This document shows, piece after piece, positions 46,170 through 54,341 of a stretch of DNA of 64,000 nucleotides. How positions within the stretch are numbered: the first letter of the stretch is position 1; each line of letters begins with the position of its first letter. The stretch covers positions 248,001-312,000 of the forward strand of contig NZ_JGYX01000005.1 of the NCBI RefSeq assembly GCF_000741215.1. The letters run 5' to 3'. A program made the translations under genes and the position numbers. Source of the stretch: Bifidobacterium pullorum subsp. gallinarum. GTDB lineage: Bacteria; Actinomycetota; Actinomycetes; Actinomycetales; Bifidobacteriaceae. Under the pieces are notes generated by a model. That model was not told the origin of the DNA and searched no databases. It saw only the letters and a list, made by a program, of their open reading frames with translations.

Positions 46170-46260
46170 CAAATCGGTCAGAGTGTCGCGGGACGATTGC
46201 CGGAGCCTTTGTTGCAGATACGCCGCCGTCATGCGACGGCACGCCCCCAGTCATCCGCTT

Positions 46261-46349
46261 CGCGTCCGTGTCGTCGCACGGCTATGACAACACGCCCTCC
46301 AGCCACTTGCCTCGCGTCCGTGTCGTCGCACGGCTGCGACAACACGCCC
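46261..46349. repeat. Tandem hairpin pair of TGTCGTCG-core family
   Basis: Two 37-bp direct repeats (46261-46297 and 46313-46349), 52 bp apart, each fold into GTGTCGTCGCA-CGGC-T(A/G)(T/C)GACAACAC. A more distant third unit may lie at 46223-46247 (GCCGTC / GACGGC followed by ACGCCC). They fill the gap between the GH43 promoter and the end of the LacI gene. Confidence 0.8.
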
Positions 46350-46408
46350 ATGGGCCGCCCGCTTTCACGGTTGGATACGCCCCACAGGCGCAGCCACCGC
46401 CCGTCCGA

Positions 46409-47476
46409 CTACAGCCGCAGGCCGCCGTCGGGGATCGGGCGTGTGGAGTTGCGCACAACCAGCGTGGAGGATACCTTGCGGAACACCGAGGTGCCTTCGG
46501 GGGCACCGAACGGCGAGACGCCGTCGATCCGGTCGCGCAACACTCTCACGGACAGCCGCGCCACGGCCTCCAGACCGGGGGCGATGGTGGTCAGCGACGG
46601 GGTCAGGTATTGCGAATCGTCGGAATTGTCGAAACCGATCACCGAGATGTCGTCGGGAACCCGGAACCCGTGCAGCTGGATCGAGTGCATGACGCCGGAT
46701 GCGAGCATGTCGTTCAACGCCACCACGCCATCCGGCACCACGCCGGAGTCGAGCAGCATATTCATGGCGTGCAGGCCGTCATCACGGTGCCACATCTTCG
46801 AGGGCACCACCAACCGCTCGTCGTAGGGGACGCCCATCTCCTCCAGCGCCTCACGGTAGCCCTGCAGGCGCAGCGCCGCCGAGCCGACCTGCTCCCCCGG
46901 ATGCGTGCCGACCACGGCCAGCCGTCGGCACCCGGTCTGCAGCAGGTACTTGGTGGCGCGCTTGGCGCCCTCGACGTTCTCGGTGGCCACATGATCCACC
47001 GTGTCGGTGAAGATCCGTTCGCCGATCAGCACCAGCGGATAGTCCACATCCAGCTCGGCCACGTCATCCTGCCCGAGCTCCAGCGGGCTGAAGATCAGCC
47101 CGTCGAGCATGGCCTGCTGCGCGCCGTGCAACGCCTCAAGCTCACCCTCGCGCGAGTACAGCGTGGGTTCCACGATCACGCGCATGCCCAGTTTCTTGGC
47201 CTCCTCGATGACCAGCGACGACAGCTGCGCGAAGTACGGCATCACCAGATCCGGCACGGCCAGGCCGATGATGCCCGTATGCCCGGTGCGCAGGTTGCGC
47301 GCCGTCACGTTCAGCGTGTATCCGAGCTTGTCGATCGAGGCCATCACCTTGTCCCGCGTGCGCGCGGACACGAACTGGTAGTTGTTCACCACGTTCGACA
47401 CGGTTTTGACGGACACCCCCGCGTCCTCGGCCACGTCACGCATCGTCACGGCATGATCGCTCTCCTTGCGCGCCAT
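46409..47476 (-). CDS. LacI-family regulator (arabinan island, copy 2)
   Basis: This 355-residue LacI repressor has the HTH GVSVKTVSNVVNNYQ near residue 20 and a full effector domain. It is a divergent paralogue of the regulator at 40076. The start at 47476 follows GGAGGGAAC; an ATG at 47506 has no site. An operator-like CTACAACGATAGTA lies 30-45 bp upstream and suggests autoregulation. It sits between two GH43 genes. Confidence 0.92.
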   Translation of the reverse strand: MARKESDHAVTMRDVAEDAGVSVKTVSNVVNNYQFVSARTRDKVMASIDKLGYTLNVTARNLRTGHTGIIGLAVPDLVMPYFAQLSSLVIEEAKKLGMRVIVEPTLYSREGELEALHGAQQAMLDGLIFSPLELGQDDVAELDVDYPLVLIGERIFTDTVDHVATENVEGAKRATKYLLQTGCRRLAVVGTHPGEQVGSAALRLQGYREALEEMGVPYDERLVVPSKMWHRDDGLHAMNMLLDSGVVPDGVVALNDMLASGVMHSIQLHGFRVPDDISVIGFDNSDDSQYLTPSLTTIAPGLEAVARLSVRVLRDRIDGVSPFGAPEGTSVFRKVSSTLVVRNSTRPIPDGGLRL

Positions 47477-47506
47477 CGGTTCCCTCCGTTCCGTACGCTC
47501 ATTCAT

Positions 47507-47520
47507 CTACAACGATAGTA
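47507..47520. promoter_or_regulatory. LacI operator upstream of LacI copy 2
   Basis: CTACAACGATAGTA matches the island operator consensus in its left half and lies just ahead of the LacI translation start. Confidence 0.6.
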
Positions 47521-47584
47521 CAATCGGCCCGGCGCCGCCGTTGCGCGGACGCCGGGCCGATGGCTGCGATCCCGATCCCGTGGG

Positions 47585-49690
47585 TCACGCCACGGCGATC
47601 TCCATCACGACCTCGGCATACGCCGGGTCGAGTTCCTCGCAGGTCTCCACGTCCAGCAGCGGCATGCCCTCCGCGGACCAGTGCACGCGCCGCACCTGGG
47701 CGTCGCGCCCGCCATAGCGGCCGTTGACGTACTCGGCGTTGTGGAAGACGTAGATCATGTTGCCGTCCTCGTCGCGCGACCACATGCCATGACCGGTGCC
47801 GAGCTGCCACTGGCCGTTGTACAGCCCCGACTTCTGCAGCGGGTAGTCGAGCTTGGTCCAGGATGCCGGATCGGTCAGGTCCGCGTTCCGGCCGGCGGGC
47901 GCGGTCACCAGACCGGTGGTGTAGTCGATGCCGACCGACGATCCCGAGTAGATCAGGAAGATGCGGCCGTTGCGGATCACCGCGTTCGGCCCTTCGGCGA
48001 TGAGGTTGTCCCAGGCGAATTCGGGGACCACGATCTGCCGGGGCCGGCTGGTCAGCCGCGCCGGGTTCGACGGGTCGAAGCGGGCGATCCACACGCTGCC
48101 GACCTGCTGCCAGGCGTAGTACCAGTTGCCGGAGTCGCCGATGACGGTCATGTCCAGGGAGATGAGCTGGACGGGGTTGAGGATGTCGCCCTCCGGCCCG
48201 AGGATCGGCTCGGGAACCGTCCAGTTGGCGGGCTCGCGCGGATCGAGGTCCAGGCCGGCCTCGTCCTTCTTCAGCTGCATGATGTGGCAGCGTCCGGTCC
48301 ACATGTCGGGCTTGCCGGCGCGGTCGTTCGGGGTGCCGTCCGCGTGCGTGGGCTCGCCGTCGAAGCAGGGCATGAACAGGATGGACAGCCGTCCGTCGAT
48401 GACGTGCAGCTCGGGCGCCCAGAAGCATCCGGTCATCGCGCGGCCCTCGGAGTTCAGGTCGCCGCGGACGAGCAGGTCGATCTCGCGCTCGCGTCCGCCG
48501 GCGGCGTCGGAGAGGCCCTCGATGGTGTCGGCCACGCGCAGCGGCATGTGGGTGCGGCCCTCGCGCGGGTCGATGCAGTTGCCGTCGGCGTCCTCGGTGG
48601 CGATGAACAGGAACATCGGCTTGCCGTTGAAGTTCCAGGCGAACACCGACGGGTCGGCGCGCTCGACGGCGAACGGCACCGGGTAGGTGGTCTGGCGGAT
48701 GCGGCCGCGGATCGTGCGGCTCTCGCCCGGCTTCAGGCGGCCTTCCGCGGCGTCGTCGGCCAAGCGGGCGAGCGCGTCCGTGTCCCAGTCGACGGCGCGG
48801 GTGGCCTTGGAGCCGTCCGAGTAGGTCAGGTCGGCGCGGGTGTCGGCGAACCAGCGGACGGCCTCGCGCGCCTCGGGGCCGCGCAGCGACGCCATCAGGC
48901 TGCAGGTGGGCGCCGAGGACCCGGTGTTGTAGACGCGGCCGAAGCGTTCGATCAGCCGGGCGGCCTCCACGTCGCTGATGGTGATGACGTTGCCCGGCAC
49001 CACGTCGTCGATGCCGTAGCACGCAGCGTCGTGCCGCACCGTCGCCGCATCGCGGTCCGCGCCGGCCACGGGCACGGTGCGGGCCACGGCGGATTCGATG
49101 TCGTCGACGACCGCATACAGCGCGTGCCCCTCGTCGTCGCGCCAGCGGATGACGTACTGCCCGGACTGCGCGTCGTATTCCACGCCCGGCCGGTTCACGC
49201 CGGCGACGGTGTCCAGACGGACCAGGCCGAGCTGGTCGTAGGAGGTCAGGTCGCGGCTGACCACGAGCAGGAACGCGGAGGCCTCGGACCCGTCGGGGTC
49301 GCCGCCGCGGGCGGTGCGGGTGGCGGCGACGGCGAAGCGGCCGTCCTTGAGGCGGAACAGGTAGGGGTCCTTCAGGCTTTTGAGGACGATGTCGACGTCC
49401 GGCATGACCGCGTCGACGTCGACGGCGGCGCTGGCGGGGCGGGGGGCGTCGAACCGGTCGGCCTTGAAGCGGCGCGCGGCGGTGCAGGCGCGGCGAGCGG
49501 CGGACGGCACGGAGGCGGTGGGCACGCCGGCGGCGAACAGGATGCCGTAGTTCTCGTTCAGCGGGGTCCAGGCGCTGTCGATGCGGGAACGCAGGGCAAG
49601 GTGCATGCTCAGGGCGATGTCGGCGTTGTTCGCCTCCTCGCGCTTGGTGGGTTTGCGCGTGTAGCACAGCAGGGAATAGGAGCAGGACAT
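47585..49690 (-). CDS. Large two-module GH43-family enzyme, cytoplasmic
   Basis: This 701-residue protein has no signal peptide. The N-terminal third includes a propeller-like blade (SLKDPYLFRLKDGRFAVAATR, near residue 100) of GH43 type, then a beta-rich insertion. From about residue 350 a complete GH43-like propeller begins (ERADPSVFAWNFNGKPMFLF), with LIAEGPNAV near residue 580 as a candidate acid Glu and GTGHGMWSRD beyond it. The double arrangement is unlike its single-domain neighbours. The start has AAAGGT upstream. Two LacI operators precede it. The activity is probably alpha-L-arabinofuranosidase or arabinobiosidase-like (inference). Confidence 0.8.
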   Translation of the reverse strand: MSCSYSLLCYTRKPTKREEANNADIALSMHLALRSRIDSAWTPLNENYGILFAAGVPTASVPSAARRACTAARRFKADRFDAPRPASAAVDVDAVMPDVDIVLKSLKDPYLFRLKDGRFAVAATRTARGGDPDGSEASAFLLVVSRDLTSYDQLGLVRLDTVAGVNRPGVEYDAQSGQYVIRWRDDEGHALYAVVDDIESAVARTVPVAGADRDAATVRHDAACYGIDDVVPGNVITISDVEAARLIERFGRVYNTGSSAPTCSLMASLRGPEAREAVRWFADTRADLTYSDGSKATRAVDWDTDALARLADDAAEGRLKPGESRTIRGRIRQTTYPVPFAVERADPSVFAWNFNGKPMFLFIATEDADGNCIDPREGRTHMPLRVADTIEGLSDAAGGREREIDLLVRGDLNSEGRAMTGCFWAPELHVIDGRLSILFMPCFDGEPTHADGTPNDRAGKPDMWTGRCHIMQLKKDEAGLDLDPREPANWTVPEPILGPEGDILNPVQLISLDMTVIGDSGNWYYAWQQVGSVWIARFDPSNPARLTSRPRQIVVPEFAWDNLIAEGPNAVIRNGRIFLIYSGSSVGIDYTTGLVTAPAGRNADLTDPASWTKLDYPLQKSGLYNGQWQLGTGHGMWSRDEDGNMIYVFHNAEYVNGRYGGRDAQVRRVHWSAEGMPLLDVETCEELDPAYAEVVMEIAVA

Positions 49691-49718
49691 GGTGGGGACC
49701 TTTCGGTTGCGGCATGTT

Positions 49719-49757
49719 TTACATCGTTGTACAGTATAGTGTATTACATCGTTGTAC
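49719..49757. promoter_or_regulatory. Paired LacI operators between divergent GH43 genes
   Basis: Two identical sites TTACATCGTTGTAC (49719-49732 and 49744-49757), 25 bp apart, lie in the 130-bp region between two divergent GH43 genes and can serve both. Confidence 0.8.
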
Positions 49758-49819
49758 ATCCGACACGCAGCGATGCGGAACAAGGCGCACGGCAGCGCCC
49801 CGGAAGGGAGAACACATCC

Positions 49820-51385
49820 ATGACAGCATCCACCACGCTTCGCCGGCTGACGGCGGCGCTGGCCGCCGCGGCACTGGCGGTCGCGGCATTCGCCGGCTGC
49901 ACCGGCGCCCCGTCGTCCTCCGAACAGCCTGACGGCGACGCCCAGACCTCGCAGATCCAACGCGTCTCCTCGCACGACCCCTCCATCGTCAAGGACGGCG
50001 ACACCTACTACATCTTCGGATCCCACCGCGCCTGGGCCAAGAGCACCGACCTGGTCAACTGGAAGACCTTCGAGAACAACCTGAGCACGGATTACGAGAC
50101 GATCCTCGGCGACATCTGGGAGGAGTGGTCCAAGCAGTCCACGAACCCGGACGTGGAGGGCAACATGTGGGCGCCGGACGTGTTCTGGAACGAGACGATG
50201 GGCAAGTGGTGCATGTACCTGTCCGTCAACGGCGACAACTACCGCTCCGTGATCGTGCTGCTGACCGCCGACGACATCGAGGGCGACTGGACCTACGTGG
50301 GCCCGGTCGTCTACTCCGGATTCACCAAGGTCAACGTGAACCGCACCGACGTGGAGCAGGTGCTGGGCGAGGACGCGGACCTGACTCGCTACCAGTCGCA
50401 GAGCGACACCGGCATCAACGCCATCGACCCGACCGTCAAAACCGACGAGGACGGCACGATGTGGATGGTGTACGGCTCCTGGTTCGGCGGCGTCTGGATG
50501 TTCAAGCTCGACCCGACCACCGGCCTGCGCGACTACACCGCCACCTACGAGACCGTCGAGAACCAGTCCGACGCCTACTACGGCATCAAGGTGGCCGGCG
50601 GCTTCGGCAACTCCGGCGAAGGCGCGTATCTGGCCCACGCCAACGGCCACTGGTACCTGTTCCTGTCCTACGGCCACCTCCAGCAGACCGGCGGCTACCA
50701 GGTCCGCGTCTTCCGCTCCGACTCAATCACCGGCCCCTACGTGGACCAGGCCGGCAACACGGCCATCGCCACCCGCGCCGAAGGCAACAACTGGCAGGGA
50801 GACACCGGCATCCGCCTGATGAGCTCGATCCAGTGGAGCGGCAACGACAACGCCGACATCGAGGTCTCCCAGGGCCACAACTCGGTGCTGGTGGACGACG
50901 ACGGCACCGCGTACATCGTGTACCACACCCGCTTCTCCGACCGCGGCGAGGTCCATGAGGTGCGCGTGCGCGAGCTCATGCCCACCGCCGACGGCTGGCT
51001 GGTGGCCGCGCCGTACGAATACACCGGCACCAAGGCCGACACCGCCGGCTACGACGTCGCCGACCTGGCCGGCGACTACGAGCTGGTGACCCACGAGAAG
51101 AGCACCTACTTCAAGGGCCCGAAGAAGGTCACCGACAAGGACAGCACCGACTACCGCGGCGTCAACAAGCCGGTGGACATCACGCTCAACGAAGACGGCA
51201 CCGTCTCCGGCGACCAGACCGGCACCTGGGAGGCGTCCGAGGGCTCCAACCAGATGACGATCACGCTCGGCGACGTGACCTACACCGGCGACTTCGCCAA
51301 GCTGCCGCGCGACCTGGACGGCAAGGAGGTCATGACCTTCAGCGCCCTGGGCGGCAACCTGTGCATCTGGGGCTCGCAGCAGTAA
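49820..51385 (+). CDS. Secreted GH43 endo-arabinanase-like lipoprotein
   Basis: This 521-residue lipoprotein has a signal peptide with lipobox AFAGC (Cys near residue 27). A GH43 propeller follows (SSHDPSIVKDGDTYYIFGSH with the base Asp near residue 53; NMWAPDVFWNE; INAIDPTV; GHNSVLVDDDG). A C-terminal GH43_C-type beta-barrel (from about residue 430) ends at CIWGSQQ. This architecture is typical of endo-1,5-alpha-L-arabinanases (GH43 subfamilies 4-6). It would cut arabinan at the cell surface. AAGGGAG precedes ATG. It is 10 bp upstream of a close paralogue. Confidence 0.9.
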   Translation: MTASTTLRRLTAALAAAALAVAAFAGCTGAPSSSEQPDGDAQTSQIQRVSSHDPSIVKDGDTYYIFGSHRAWAKSTDLVNWKTFENNLSTDYETILGDIWEEWSKQSTNPDVEGNMWAPDVFWNETMGKWCMYLSVNGDNYRSVIVLLTADDIEGDWTYVGPVVYSGFTKVNVNRTDVEQVLGEDADLTRYQSQSDTGINAIDPTVKTDEDGTMWMVYGSWFGGVWMFKLDPTTGLRDYTATYETVENQSDAYYGIKVAGGFGNSGEGAYLAHANGHWYLFLSYGHLQQTGGYQVRVFRSDSITGPYVDQAGNTAIATRAEGNNWQGDTGIRLMSSIQWSGNDNADIEVSQGHNSVLVDDDGTAYIVYHTRFSDRGEVHEVRVRELMPTADGWLVAAPYEYTGTKADTAGYDVADLAGDYELVTHEKSTYFKGPKKVTDKDSTDYRGVNKPVDITLNEDGTVSGDQTGTWEASEGSNQMTITLGDVTYTGDFAKLPRDLDGKEVMTFSALGGNLCIWGSQQ

Positions 51386-51395
51386 AGGAACATCC

Positions 51396-53021
51396 ATGAC
51401 CATTCCCCAATACCCCCTGCCCCCCGGCCGCGCGGCCATCCACGATCCGGCGATTGTGGAGGACCGCGGCACGTACTACATCTTCGGCACCCACCGCCGT
51501 TGCGCCCGCAGCACCGACCTGGTGCACTGGGAGCGGTTCGAGAACAACCTGAGCCGCAACCCCGAATCCGTGCTCGGCGGCATCTGGGAGGCGTGGCCCA
51601 AACAGCCGGAGAACCCGGACCTCAACGGCAACACCTGGGCGCCGGATGTGATCTGGAACCCCGTGATGGGCAAATGGTGCATGTACCTGTCCGTCAACGG
51701 CCACGACTTCCGGTCGGTGATCGTGCTGCTGACCGCGGACCGGCTCGATGGCGACTGGACGTACGTGGGTCCGGTCGTCTACTCGGGGTTCGACCGCGCG
51801 AACGTGGAGAACACCGACGTGCCGCGCGTGCTCGGGGACGACTCGGCCCGCGACCTGCCCGACCGCTACCTCTCGCTCAAGGACACGCGCATCAACGCCA
51901 TCGACGCCGCGCCGATCATGTGCGAGCACGGCGAGATGTGGATGAGCGTCGGCTCCTGGTTCGGCGGCATCTGGATGTTCAGGCTGGACCCGACCACCGG
52001 CCTGCGCGACTACACCGCCGCGTACCCGTATGTCAAGGATGCCTGCGACCCGTACTACGGCGTGAAGGTGGCCGGCGGCTACTGGAACTCCGGCGAAGGC
52101 TCGTACTTCGTGCGCAAGAACGGCTGGTGGTACCTGTTCCTCTCCTACGGCTGGCTGGGCACGACCGGCGGCTACCAGATCCGCATCTTCCGCTCGAAGC
52201 ATCTGACCGGCCCGTACGTGGACCAGAACGGCAACCCGGCGATCTGCGCCGGCGAGATCCCCGACAACCTGACGAAGGACACCGGCGTGCGGCTGACCTC
52301 GTCAGTGCTGTGGAGCGGCGGCCCCGACCGGATCGGGTCGGTCGAGGTCTCGCAGGGGCACAACTCGGTGCTGCACCGCCGTAGCGACGGACGGCTGTTC
52401 CTGACCTACCACACGCGGTTCATCGAACGCGAGGGCGAGGATTACGAGACGCACATCCGCGAGCTGCTACCGACCGAGGACGGCTGGCTGGTCGCCGCGC
52501 CGTACGAGTACCAAGGGCAGGTGGCCACGCCGCCGACGCATCCAACCGGTCGCCCCGACACCTGCTCGTCGGACGACGCGCCCGGCCCTTGGACGGCGAA
52601 GGCCGCGCATCCGTCATGGCTGTCCGGCGACTACGAGCTGGTCCGGCACGACCCGCACACGTTCTACAACGGCGAGCGCGATGCCGACGGCGAGTTCGTC
52701 GGCATCAACCGGCCGGAGACGATCACGCTGCAGCCGGACGGCCGGGTGACCAGCGGCGGTGCGGTCTCGTTCTTCGATACCCCGGAGGCGAACCTGCCAC
52801 GGTCGACCGACGGCCCGGCCGTGCGCGGCACCTGGCGGATGCTGGGCGACTGCGGTCCCGCCGGCGTGCGCTGCTGCGACACGGACATGGCGATCACGCT
52901 CGACGGCGTGACCTACACCGGCGTGTTCGCGGAACTCCCCCGCGAGACCGACGGCCGCATGACGCTGACCTTCTCCGCGATCGGCGGCAACCGGACCATC
53001 TGGGGCGCACGTCTGACGTGA
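51396..53021 (+). CDS. GH43 arabinanase-like enzyme, signal-less paralogue
   Basis: This 541-residue protein is a paralogue of the upstream lipoprotein (shared EDRGTYYIFGTHRR, NTWAPDVIWNPVMGKWCMYLSV, YDGVTYTGVF-type C-domain) but lacks a signal peptide, so it should work inside the cell. It contains a Pro/Thr-rich linker insertion near residue 385 and an extended C-terminal module with NRTIWGARL at the end. It is 10 bp downstream of its paralogue and surely co-transcribed. GTAAAGGAACATCC precedes the ATG. Confidence 0.9.
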   Translation: MTIPQYPLPPGRAAIHDPAIVEDRGTYYIFGTHRRCARSTDLVHWERFENNLSRNPESVLGGIWEAWPKQPENPDLNGNTWAPDVIWNPVMGKWCMYLSVNGHDFRSVIVLLTADRLDGDWTYVGPVVYSGFDRANVENTDVPRVLGDDSARDLPDRYLSLKDTRINAIDAAPIMCEHGEMWMSVGSWFGGIWMFRLDPTTGLRDYTAAYPYVKDACDPYYGVKVAGGYWNSGEGSYFVRKNGWWYLFLSYGWLGTTGGYQIRIFRSKHLTGPYVDQNGNPAICAGEIPDNLTKDTGVRLTSSVLWSGGPDRIGSVEVSQGHNSVLHRRSDGRLFLTYHTRFIEREGEDYETHIRELLPTEDGWLVAAPYEYQGQVATPPTHPTGRPDTCSSDDAPGPWTAKAAHPSWLSGDYELVRHDPHTFYNGERDADGEFVGINRPETITLQPDGRVTSGGAVSFFDTPEANLPRSTDGPAVRGTWRMLGDCGPAGVRCCDTDMAITLDGVTYTGVFAELPRETDGRMTLTFSAIGGNRTIWGARLT

Positions 53022-53039
53022 CGACGCCCTTCAACGCCT

Positions 53040-53077
53040 GATGCGGATGCCTTCTTCTCGTCAAAGGCATCCGCATC
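53040..53077. terminator. Convergent terminator after the GH43 pair
   Basis: A perfect 14-bp stem GATGCGGATGCCTT / AAGGCATCCGCATC with a 10-base loop lies between the GH43 stop and the convergent glycosyltransferase stop. Confidence 0.8.
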
Positions 53078-53083
53078 GTTCTA

Positions 53084-53992
53084 TCACGAGCGCAAGCGGA
53101 CGGCGGCGGCCATGCCGCCGTCGCCGTATGTGGGAGAGGCCATGAAGGCGCGAGAATCCGGCTGGCTCTCCAGCAACGCGGGATGTTCACGGACCGTACG
53201 TTCCCACAGGTTGAGCCGGGCGATCGACGTGGCCTCGATGCCCAGGAGCGCATCCGTGAGATGAGCGGCGTATGCGGCATGGTGCTTGTCGATGAGATAG
53301 CGCATCGTTTCCAGACGCGTGGTCATGCTGGTGATGTTCGGGGTTGCCGGCGCGGTGCGGTATTCAATCAACGGCTCGGGGGCGATGGCGATGCGAGGCT
53401 CCTGCCCGGTCGCGGTTGTGTCCGCCGCCGTTGCCGCGGCTGCGAGCAACGACAGGCAGAAGTCCCAGTCCTCGAATCCGCAGCGCATCGACTCGTCGTA
53501 GCCGCCGCATGTTTCCCAGACGGTTCGCCGGAACGTGAACGTCGCCGGGCAGGCGTTGCGCGGCAGGAAGTCGGCGATCGTGCCGCCGGTCGGTTTAACG
53601 ACCGCGTCCAGCACGCCGAAGGTCCGCAGCCAGCCGGATGCGGCGACGGCGGACGCGTCGCCGTCCAACAGACCGACCGTCGTCTCCAGGAACGTCGGCA
53701 GCAGCCTGTCGTCGCCGTCCAGCACGGTCACGCAGTCGGTCCGCGCCGCTCGGATGCCGACGTTGCGCGCGGCGGACGGTCCGGCGTTCCCCTGCCGGAC
53801 GACGGTGATGTCGTCCGCTTGTTCCAGTTCGTCCAGCACTTGTACGGATGCCGGATCCGTCGACCCGTCGTCCACCACGATGATCGCGTCCGGACGCAGC
53901 TTCTGCCGCCGGACCGAATCGACGGCCTCGCGAATCATCTCGTTCTGGTTGTAGCTGGTGATGACCACACTGACATTGCCCATGCCCACCAT
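53084..53992 (-). CDS. Glycosyltransferase family 2
   Basis: This 302-residue GT-A enzyme shows the NDP-sugar-binding VSVVITSYNQNEMI at its N-terminus, the DDGSTD and DGDDRL acidic motifs near residues 40 and 95, and CGFEDWDFCLSL further on. It has no membrane segment. The acceptor is unknown. The start is uncertain: ATGs at 54004, 53992 and 53983 are in frame, with GGGGGATA before 53992. Only one glycosyltransferase is present, so this is not a full polysaccharide cluster. Its 5' region faces a 44-bp perfect palindrome. Confidence 0.85.
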   Translation of the reverse strand: MVGMGNVSVVITSYNQNEMIREAVDSVRRQKLRPDAIIVVDDGSTDPASVQVLDELEQADDITVVRQGNAGPSAARNVGIRAARTDCVTVLDGDDRLLPTFLETTVGLLDGDASAVAASGWLRTFGVLDAVVKPTGGTIADFLPRNACPATFTFRRTVWETCGGYDESMRCGFEDWDFCLSLLAAAATAADTTATGQEPRIAIAPEPLIEYRTAPATPNITSMTTRLETMRYLIDKHHAAYAAHLTDALLGIEATSIARLNLWERTVREHPALLESQPDSRAFMASPTYGDGGMAAAVRLRS

Positions 53993-54064
53993 TATCCCCC
54001 GCATTTGTTCCCGATTATGCCCGTCGTCGTTCCGGTTTTCAGGCATGGCGAGCAGATGAACGCG

Positions 54065-54108
54065 GCGTTCTGCTTTTGGTTGCGGATCCGCAACCAAAAG
54101 CAGAACGC
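54065..54108. repeat. Perfect 44-bp palindrome centred on GGATCC
   Basis: Two 22-bp arms (GCGTTCTGCTTTTGGTTGCG..., and its exact complement) meet with no spacer. It sits in the 349-bp intergenic region between the glycosyltransferase and the second AlbA_2 gene, which contains no gene I can support. Confidence 0.9.
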
Positions 54109-54239
54109 AAAACACACGACAAACTCGGCCGACAGGCAACAACACCACCCCCAGTGCACCCGAGTTCGCAACGCACAGTCGAGAAACCGGAACATACGAG
54201 GACTCTCGATGCATCATTGCATCCGACGATTCCGGCAAG

Positions 54240-54303
54240 CTTACCACTTAACTTACCACTTACTTACCACATCTGGTAAGTAAGTGGTAAGTTAAGTGGT
54301 AAG
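54240..54303. repeat. Palindromic CTTACCA iteron hairpin, promoter side of AlbA_2 gene 2
   Basis: Perfect 30-bp arms with loop CATC. Each arm has three CTTACCA units (complement TGGTAAG) separated by CTTA-type spacers. It lies 38 bp before the AlbA_2 start codon. Confidence 0.92.
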
Positions 54304-54341
54304 TTGAAACACCAAGAGGCAACGAACACGGAGCAGACAAC

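Noticed and set aside
46261..46349. Possible two-unit CRISPR array
   Set aside because: Only two 37-bp units with a 15-bp gap, no cas genes nearby, and strong self-complementarity fit hairpin repeats better.
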